64,000 bases of DNA, taken from the NCBI GenBank assembly GCA_028824715.1, contig JAPPCV010000118.1, positions 186,001 to 250,000 of the forward strand, given 5' to 3'. Source of the DNA: Boseongicola sp. (lineage in GTDB: Bacteria > Pseudomonadota > Alphaproteobacteria > Rhodobacterales > Rhodobacteraceae). Below, piece by piece: positions 58,156 through 64,000 of the stretch. Numbering within the stretch: position 1 is the stretch's first letter; the number at the start of each line of letters is the position of its first letter. A program made the position numbers and the translations under genes. The notes below the pieces were generated by a model. The model was not told the DNA's origin. It did not search any database and worked only from the letters and a program-made list of their open reading frames with translations.

Positions 58156-58971
58156 ATGACCAACGTGCTCGACAGGATCAAGGCCTACAAGCTCGAGGAA
58201 GTGGCTGCCGCCAAGGCGCGTCTGCCGCTGCACGCCCTCGAAGCGGAAGCACGCGAAGCCCCTGCGCCGCGCGGCTTTGCTTCTGCACTCACGGAGCAGT
58301 CAAGGACCGGCTACGGCCTCATCGCCGAAATCAAGAAGGCAAGCCCGTCGCGAGGGCTCATCCGGGCCGACTTCGATCCGGCAGAACTTGCGCGCGCCTA
58401 CGAGGAGGGAGGCGCAACCTGCCTTTCGGTGCTGACGGATGCGCCGTCCTTCCAGGGTGCACCGGAGTTTCTGGGCGCGGCGCGCGCGGCATGCGGACTG
58501 CCCTGCCTGCGCAAGGACTTCCTCTACGACGCCTACCAAGTGGCCGAAGCCAGGGCGTGGAACGCCGATTGCATTCTGATCATCTTGGCCAGCGTTTCCG
58601 ATGCGCAAGCACAGGAACTCGAAGACTGCGCGCTCAACACGTGGAACATGGATGTACTGCTCGAAGTTCACGACGAGCACGAGCTAGAGCGTGCCATGGC
58701 CCTCAATTCTCCTCTCCTCGGCATCAACAACCGCGACCTGAAGACCTTCGAGACGGATCTTGCGACCACTGAACGACTCGCGAGGCACGTCCCGGACGAC
58801 CGACACGTCGTCGCCGAGAGCGGGATTTTCACGTCGGACGACCTGGCACGCCTCTCGCGATCGGGCGCACGCAGTTTCCTGATTGGCGAAAGCCTGATGC
58901 GCGGGGACGACGTGGCTGCCGCGACCCGATCCCTTCTCGCCGGACCGGTCCCTGCCAAAGGAGCCGCCTGA
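58156..58971 (+). CDS. trpC: indole-3-glycerol phosphate synthase
   Basis: 271 aa TIM barrel. [15 protein letters not shown] (catalytic Lys and Glu), [12 protein letters not shown], and [16 protein letters not shown] with VAESGI. Closes the indole ring. Start at 58156 (MTNVLDRI). One-base overlap with moaC (TGATG). Confidence 0.96.
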   Translation: MTNVLDRIKAYKLEEVAAAKARLPLHALEAEAREAPAPRGFASALTEQSRTGYGLIAEIKKASPSRGLIRADFDPAELARAYEEGGATCLSVLTDAPSFQGAPEFLGAARAACGLPCLRKDFLYDAYQVAEARAWNADCILIILASVSDAQAQELEDCALNTWNMDVLLEVHDEHELERAMALNSPLLGINNRDLKTFETDLATTERLARHVPDDRHVVAESGIFTSDDLARLSRSGARSFLIGESLMRGDDVAAATRSLLAGPVPAKGAA

Positions 58972-59450
58972 TGCCCGACCTGACACACTTTGACAGCAAG
59001 GGTGACGCACACATGGTCGACGTCTCCGAGAAACCTGCGACCGACAGGATTGCGGTGGCGGAGGGGTTTGTCCGCATGACAGAAGAGACCCTGGCGGTGA
59101 TCGCCGAGGGCCGCGCGGGCAAGGGAGATGTGCTGTCCGTTGCGCGAATCGCAGGCATAGTCGGCGCAAAGAAGACCTCGGACCTGATTCCCCTGTGCCA
59201 CCCGTTGCAGCTCACGAAGGTCGAGATAGACCTTGCTGCCAAGCCCGACCTGCCCGGCATCCGCGTTGAGGCAACGGTCAAGTCATCCGGCCAGACGGGC
59301 GTCGAAATGGAGGCTCTGACGGCAATCGCCACCGCCTGCCTCACAGTCTACGACATGGTGAAGGCCGTGGAAAAGTCCATGGTGATCGAAAACATCCGCC
59401 TCGTTCTCAAGGACGGCGGAAAATCGGGCCGATACGAGGCGCCGCGGTGA
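58971..59450 (+). CDS. moaC: cyclic pyranopterin monophosphate synthase
   Basis: 159 aa. [18 protein letters not shown] start, [16 protein letters not shown] and [11 protein letters not shown], all hallmark MoaC sequence; the catalytic Asp/Lys lie in the C-terminal MVKAVEKSM region. Early step in molybdenum cofactor synthesis. Confidence 0.97.
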   Translation: MPDLTHFDSKGDAHMVDVSEKPATDRIAVAEGFVRMTEETLAVIAEGRAGKGDVLSVARIAGIVGAKKTSDLIPLCHPLQLTKVEIDLAAKPDLPGIRVEATVKSSGQTGVEMEALTAIATACLTVYDMVKAVEKSMVIENIRLVLKDGGKSGRYEAPR

Positions 59451-60607
59451 TTTCGGTCGACGAGGCGCTCAGCTGCATCTTCGAGCTTGCAACGCCATTG
59501 CGAACGGAAACGGTTCCGCTGCGCGCCGCATCCGGACGGGTCCTTGCAGAGCCACTTCTCGCGACCCGCAGCCAGCCGCCCTTTCGTGCCTCCGTCATGG
59601 ACGGCTATGCGGTCGCGGAAGAAGCGGAAAACTACTCAGTTGTCGGTGAGTCCGCAGCGGGCCGAGGTTTTGAAGGCGCGATCGGACCCGGAGATGCCGT
59701 GCGCATATTCACGGGCGCGCCCGTCCCCAAGAACGCCACACGCGTGATCATACAGGAAGACGTGACTCGCGAAGGCGACCGGATCCGTGTTGCAGGCGGT
59801 GCGGACATGGAACCATATATTCGCGAGGTCGGCACGGACTTTGCGGCAGGGTTTCGAATCGACGCACCGCGCAAGATGACGCCTGCAGACATCACGCTTG
59901 CAGCATCAATGAACGCGCCCGGGATCGTGGTCGCCCGCCAGCCGCGAGTTGCGTTGATCGCGACGGGCGACGAACTGGTCATGCCCGGCGAATCTCCACG
60001 TCCAGACCAGATCATTGCGTCAAACGCATTCGGGCTTTCGGCCTTGGTCGAGTCGGAGGGAGGCATCGCCCGCATGCTGCCGATCTGCGCCGACACCGCT
60101 CGCTCCCTTGAAGCCGCCCTTGGCATGGCAGGTGATGCAGAACTGATCGTCACAATCGGAGGCGCGTCCGTCGGAGATCATGATCTCGTTGCCAGCGCTG
60201 CGCAAGGGATGGGCTTCGAACGCGCCTTCCACAAAGTTGCGATTCGGCCCGGAAAGCCGATGTTGGCTGGTCGCCTCAACGGCACTGCGATGGTGGGCCT
60301 GCCAGGCAACCCGGTCTCCTCGATGGTTTGCGGCCATGTCTTCCTTAGGCCCATGCTGCGGGCAATGCAGGGGCTCGAGGCACGACCTCTCGCGCGGCGC
60401 AAGGCTCGGCTGTCTGCCTCGGTCGACGCCAACGGTCCACGCGAACACTACATGCGGGCACAGGTCAACGACGACCTCATCGCACCCGAAGAGCGTCAGG
60501 ACAGCTCGCTTCTGACGATCCTTTCCGGCGCGAACGCCTTGATCGTTCGTCCACCGAATGCGCCAGCGCTGGATGCTGGCGATGCGGTCGCGTTCGTCGA
60601 ATTCTGA
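59447..60607 (+). CDS. moeA: molybdopterin molybdenumtransferase
   Basis: 386 aa. [13 protein letters not shown] near the N-terminus, [19 protein letters not shown], and the GEPH-like [13 protein letters not shown] and [11 protein letters not shown] motifs. Inserts molybdate into the adenylated cofactor. Start is GTG at 59447, overlapping the moaC stop (GTGA). The lexA gene that commonly follows in Rhodobacterales is absent. Confidence 0.96.
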   Translation: MISVDEALSCIFELATPLRTETVPLRAASGRVLAEPLLATRSQPPFRASVMDGYAVAEEAENYSVVGESAAGRGFEGAIGPGDAVRIFTGAPVPKNATRVIIQEDVTREGDRIRVAGGADMEPYIREVGTDFAAGFRIDAPRKMTPADITLAASMNAPGIVVARQPRVALIATGDELVMPGESPRPDQIIASNAFGLSALVESEGGIARMLPICADTARSLEAALGMAGDAELIVTIGGASVGDHDLVASAAQGMGFERAFHKVAIRPGKPMLAGRLNGTAMVGLPGNPVSSMVCGHVFLRPMLRAMQGLEARPLARRKARLSASVDANGPREHYMRAQVNDDLIAPEERQDSSLLTILSGANALIVRPPNAPALDAGDAVAFVEF

Positions 60608-61203
60608 CTGCCAGACGCGACAGCGACAGCACCGGCATTCGAGCGTGCGCATCAAGGGCGAGAATGTGCCCTCAACGGCAGCTGCAAGAACCGGTCGCCC
60701 ACTCGCGCCACGGTGTTTGGTCGGGAATTCACTCGCGCCGTGACGTGGAGCCCGCTCACGGAAATTGACAGCTCGATGGCGTCATCTTCTGGGAGGTGCT
60801 GTGCCGCACCATGAGCCGCCCATGCCCAAGGGTTGGAACCAACAGGAACCGACCGACGGATGTCAGACGTGCAGCCGTCACCGCCGTGATTCTGTCTCTT
60901 CCCCGCGACAAATCCGGGCACGAGAAGAAGTTCCCGTCCCAACCTGCAGAAACTGGCGGACGCAGAATTGCCAATTGCCCTTGCCAAGCGCTTCGGTGCC
61001 AAGCATGGGCGAGATCAACCAAATGGACCTGCTTGCAGATCATGGGCGCCCGAGACATCGCGAACGTCGACCGTTCGACGTGCTTCCAGGGCTCAGGAAG
61101 ATTCCGGAGCGACGCCGGTCCGCCGGACCCGAGGCGCCCTGCCGTTCGAAACGCTCCACCCGATGGTGACGGCGAACTGCGAAGGTGCTACCGCTCGTGG
61201 AGG
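60608..61203. other. gene-free stretch, possible ABC ATPase relic
   Basis: No intact gene. On the minus strand 60652-60789 reads SGLHVTARVNSR then VARVGDRFLQL, which resembles the C-terminal TOBE region of UgpC/MalK-type ATPases; no other part of such a gene was found. lexA was looked for and not seen. Confidence 0.4.
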
Positions 61204-61689
61204 ATGACAAGTTTCGCGGCAATTGATTTTGAAACGGCAGACCGCCACTCCGACAGCGCTTGCTCGGTCGGTGTCGTGCTTGTCAAGGACGATCGCATCG
61301 AAGAGCGTTTCCATCGGCTCATCCGGCCACCGAGAAAGAAGTTCGTCTTCACGCACATTCATGGCCTGACCTGGAACCATGTCCGTGACAGCCCATCCTT
61401 TGGCGACCTTTGGCCCGAGCTGCGGCGCCTGCTGGACAGGGCGGATTTCCTGGTCGCGCACAACGCATCGTTCGACTCCCGAGTCTTGCGCGCTTGCTGC
61501 AGGCGTGCAGACATCTCTCCGCCACGATACAAGTTTCGCTGCACGGTCAGCATGGCACGCAACAAGTGGAATTTGCGGTCTGCAAGGCTCCCGATCGTCT
61601 GTGACCATCTGGGAATTGCTCTGAACCATCACGACGCACTCAGCGATGCGGAGGCATGTGCCAAGATTGCAATGAGGGCACTCGGATAG
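61204..61689 (+). CDS. DnaQ-like 3'-5' exonuclease
   Basis: 161 aa DEDD exonuclease. ExoI motif FAAIDFETAD (Asp, Glu), ExoII FLVAHNASFDSRVL, and ExoIII with His/Asp in HHDALSDAEACAKIA (DEDDh type). Similar to free-standing DNA polymerase III epsilon-like proteins; no other domain. ATG at 61204 has GGAGG directly abutting it, an unusually short spacing. Confidence 0.88.
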   Translation: MTSFAAIDFETADRHSDSACSVGVVLVKDDRIEERFHRLIRPPRKKFVFTHIHGLTWNHVRDSPSFGDLWPELRRLLDRADFLVAHNASFDSRVLRACCRRADISPPRYKFRCTVSMARNKWNLRSARLPIVCDHLGIALNHHDALSDAEACAKIAMRALG

Positions 61690-62174
61690 ACCTCGCGATG
61701 CAACTTGAAGGCGGGTTTCAGGACGCGAGGAAGACCCAGACCTGGATTGTCGTCTCCGTTTACGTGCTCATCGCCATAGTCAGGAAGGGCGACTGTCCCG
61801 CTGACTGATCAATACGCAACATGCCGCGTTTCATTGGCTTCAAAACTACTATATCGTGAAAGTCGGACGGTCAGAGGGATGCTCCTCTCAGGAAACGGCT
61901 GAGAGGCGAACTCGGTCTCCGCACAATACTGCAGTTTCTTGACGTGACCTGTTTCGAGAAGACTCCTTGTGCATCACTTGCTTGCCGATTCCGAATCCGC
62001 CTCTCGCCAGATTGGACTCCCTAAGAAGCTGATTTTATTTCATTTTTGATTGGCAATGGTGAACTGTACTCGTTTATCACTGCATCTGTACCTGTATGAT
62101 GCCTCGTTCGTTCATCATTTTTGACCCGACGCACGCACGCCGGGTGCGCTACCGGGGACATTGGGAGAATGAGC
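61690..62174. other. gene-free stretch
   Basis: About 480 bases, AT-richer from 61800 to 62120, with no gene seen. Probably contains the promoter of the dehydrogenase gene downstream. Confidence 0.45.
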
Positions 62175-63677
62175 ATGCCGACAGTCAGCCACTTTTTGCT
62201 AAACGAATCGTGGAGCGGTGCGTCCACACGCACCGGGGACATCTTTAACCCTGCCACGGGGGCGGCAACTGGACAGGTTACACTGGCGTCAAAGGCCGAT
62301 GTTGACGAAGTTGTTGATGTGGCAGCAGCCGCGCTGCCCGCTTGGGCGGCAACTCCGCCGGCCAGGCGGGCGATGGTGATGTTCGAGTTCCGTGACCTGC
62401 TGAGAAAGCACACGAACGAGCTGTCGGAGCTCTTGTCTGCCGAGCACGGCAAAACCATTCCAGACGCGAACGGTGAAATCGCCCGCGGGATCGAGGTGGT
62501 GGAGTTCGCCTGTGGAATACCGCAGCTGCTGAAAGGCGAATACTCCGAAGCGGTGGCCGTGAATGTGGACAGCCACACCGTGCGCCAGCCCGTGGGCGTA
62601 GTGGCGGGGATTACGCCGTTCAACTTCCCGGCAATGGTCCCGCTTTGGATGTATCCCGTAGCCATCGCCTGCGGAAACACTTTCGTGCTGAAGCCGTCGG
62701 AAAGGGATCCGACCGTCGTTCTGCGTATCGCGGAACTGCTTGCCGAAGCGGGTTTGCCGGCGGGTGTCTTAAATGTCGTCAATGGCGACAAGGAATCCGT
62801 GGATGCGCTTTTGGACAACCCGAAGGTCGAAGCCGTCAGCTTCGTCGGCTCCACCCCGATTGGCCACTATGTCTATTCCCGCGGCACAAATTCGGGCAAA
62901 CGCGTTCAGGCGCTTTGCGGTGCCAAGAACCATCTGGTGGTGATGCCGGATGCGGACATGGATCAGGTGACAGACGCGCTGATCGGGTCGGCCTATGGTT
63001 CGGCCGGCGAGCGCTGCATGGCGGTCTCGGTAGCCGTTCCAGTGGGCGAGAGGACCGCCGACCGGCTCGTGGCGGCGCTTGAACCACGCGTACGGGCCTT
63101 GAAGGTTGCGCCCTACACCGACCCCACATCAGAACTTGGGCCGGTGATCTCGAAGCAAAGCTACAACAGAATTCACAACCTGATCGAGCAGGGGCTGGAA
63201 CAAGGGGCAAGTCTGGTTGTCGATGGACGTGACATCAGCCTGCAGGGCTATGAAGACGGCTATTTCGTCGGCGGTTGCCTGTTTGACAACGTGTCGACAG
63301 ACATGTCGATCTACAAGGAAGAGATCTTTGGCCCGGTTCTGTCGGTCGTTCGGGCGAATGGCTACGAAGAAGCCGTACAGATGATCAACGATCATGAATA
63401 TGGCAACGGCGCTGCAATCTTCACCCGCGATGGCGATGCCGCCCGCGATTTCTGGGCCCGCGCCCGGATCGGCATGATCGGTGTCAACGTCCCGATCCCC
63501 GTTCCGGTTGCCTACCATTCCTTCGGTGGCTGGAAACGATCGCTTTTTGGGGATCACAGCATCCACGGCATGGAAGGCGTGCGGTTCTACACGCGCCTGA
63601 AAACCATGACAACACGCTGGCCATCGGGCATCCGGACCGGCGCGGAGTTCAACTTTAGCGGTGGCAAGGACGTCTAG
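62175..63677 (+). CDS. mmsA: methylmalonate-semialdehyde dehydrogenase (CoA-acylating)
   Basis: 500 aa aldehyde dehydrogenase. PFNFPAMVPLWMYPVA and KPSERDP, SFVGSTPIGHYVY, ALCGAKNHLVVMPDAD (the family has no catalytic Glu here) and the nucleophile Cys in GSAGERCMA. Acts on methylmalonate semialdehyde or malonate semialdehyde from valine, inositol or beta-alanine routes, giving propionyl- or acetyl-CoA. ATG at 62175 has GGGAG seven bases upstream; ATG at 62169 is too close. Ends before a good terminator. Confidence 0.93.
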   Translation: MPTVSHFLLNESWSGASTRTGDIFNPATGAATGQVTLASKADVDEVVDVAAAALPAWAATPPARRAMVMFEFRDLLRKHTNELSELLSAEHGKTIPDANGEIARGIEVVEFACGIPQLLKGEYSEAVAVNVDSHTVRQPVGVVAGITPFNFPAMVPLWMYPVAIACGNTFVLKPSERDPTVVLRIAELLAEAGLPAGVLNVVNGDKESVDALLDNPKVEAVSFVGSTPIGHYVYSRGTNSGKRVQALCGAKNHLVVMPDADMDQVTDALIGSAYGSAGERCMAVSVAVPVGERTADRLVAALEPRVRALKVAPYTDPTSELGPVISKQSYNRIHNLIEQGLEQGASLVVDGRDISLQGYEDGYFVGGCLFDNVSTDMSIYKEEIFGPVLSVVRANGYEEAVQMINDHEYGNGAAIFTRDGDAARDFWARARIGMIGVNVPIPVPVAYHSFGGWKRSLFGDHSIHGMEGVRFYTRLKTMTTRWPSGIRTGAEFNFSGGKDV

Positions 63678-63682
63678 ACCCT

Positions 63683-63713
63683 GCGGCCGGATGCCCTGGG
63701 GCCGCGTTGTTTT
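63683..63713 (+). terminator. rho-independent terminator after mmsA
   Basis: Stem GCGGCC (63683-63688) and GGCCGC (63700-63705) around an 11-base loop, followed by GTTGTTTT. Six bases after the mmsA stop. Confidence 0.65.
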
Positions 63714-63843
63714 GCAAGACCGCCGCCTGATCAATGCCCTCACAAGGGCATACCTGATCGCCTGTGGTCCTTCGGTACCTGGCTTGAGTCGGAATATGTT
63801 GCAATTTCCCAACCAGAACAAACATGCTTAAGGGTTCGCGCGC

Positions 63844-64000
63844 ATGCAATTAGGGCTGAAGCTCAATCGAAACGGGACTGTCGGTCTTCGTGATCAGATT
63901 GTGACGCAGCTTGCGGGATTGATTCTGGATGGACATCTGCAGCCTGGCATGCGCCTGCCGTCCTGCCGGAAATTCGCCAAGGAACTTGAGGTATCCATCA
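63844..64000 (+). CDS. MocR/GntR-type regulator, N-terminus only
   Basis: First 52 residues of a winged-helix GntR domain: GLRDQIVTQLAGLILDG, then QPGMRLPSCRKFAKEL. The arrangement 'LRDQI...I..G.L.PG..LPS.R.LA..L' is typical of MocR-type regulators, which carry an aminotransferase-like C-terminal domain; that part is beyond the window. Position after mmsA suggests control of a linked amine or amino-acid pathway (inference). Confidence 0.75.
   Translation, partial: MQLGLKLNRNGTVGLRDQIVTQLAGLILDGHLQPGMRLPSCRKFAKELEVSI

Noticed and set aside
60608-61203. lexA downstream of moeA
   Set aside because: No helix-turn-helix start or Ser-Lys peptidase motif in any frame.
1-64000. tRNA, rRNA genes and CRISPR arrays
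   Set aside because: No cloverleaf-like sequence with a TTCGA-type T-loop, no rRNA signatures and no regular spaced repeats were found by eye.

Overview
The window looks like chromosomal DNA of a high-GC alphaproteobacterium, most likely a member of the Rhodobacterales (Roseobacter group). The evidence is indirect: a DUF5337 protein between nuoE and nuoF, the order trpG-trpD-(ung)-trpC-moaC-moeA, a short lipoprotein of the roseobacter family often mislabelled 'D-galactarate dehydratase', TRAP and sugar-acid ABC uptake systems, and an NCS2 permease with a C-terminal extension. No tRNA, rRNA, CRISPR array or intact mobile element was seen. About 10 kb lacks intact genes, and several of these gaps hold recognisable gene relics, so part of the window is under decay or rearrangement.

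Layout. (1) 926-10450 is a catabolic locus on the minus strand: a TRAP transporter (DctP-Q-M type), a QuiC-like sugar phosphate isomerase/HPPD fusion, a citryl-CoA lyase-like protein and a Gfo/Idh/MocA oxidoreductase form one tightly overlapping operon. A second Gfo/Idh/MocA gene and a GntR/FCD regulator lie upstream. Three copies of an AATATCTGATATT-type site mark the two promoters. The QuiC-like protein has lost most of its predicted dehydratase metal ligands but keeps the HPPD triad, so its chemistry is unclear. (2) 10451-13916 is mostly gene-poor: a lipoprotein, an enolase relic and other degenerate frames. (3) 13917-24640 is a sugar-acid (idonate/gluconate-type) locus: gluconolactonase-like SMP-30, GlcG-like protein, L-idonate 5-dehydrogenase, 2-hydroxyacid dehydrogenase, gluconate 5-dehydrogenase, gluconokinase, a broken 3-hydroxyacid dehydrogenase, a LacI regulator and a three-gene sugar ABC transporter. 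Three sites GTTATCGATA[A/C]C and one weaker copy sit in front of every transcription unit, which defines a local LacI regulon.

(4) 24988-30508 is the 5' part of the respiratory complex I operon, nuoA-B-C-(small gene)-D-E-DUF5337-F. It stops after nuoF; nuoG and the rest are not here. (5) 30652-44540 is mixed: EcsC protein, MFS exporter, beta-propeller glycosidase-like protein, a TnpB relic, an NCS2 nucleobase permease, isovaleryl-CoA dehydrogenase behind a palindromic operator, a DegT aminotransferase, a HAD phosphatase, glmU-glmS for UDP-GlcNAc synthesis, and a lipoprotein. (6) 45346-50707 is a polyamine-type ABC transporter operon facing a class III aminotransferase.

(7) 51000-60607 is housekeeping: D-Ala-D-Ala carboxypeptidase with a SPOR-like tail, HAD hydrolase, clpS, an RsmC-like methyltransferase, an SDR, then trpG-trpD-ung-trpC-moaC-moeA. 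(8) 60608-64000 holds a DnaQ-like exonuclease, methylmalonate-semialdehyde dehydrogenase with a good terminator, and the start of a MocR-type regulator cut by the window edge. All functional calls rest on motif recognition and context by eye; no database search was run.
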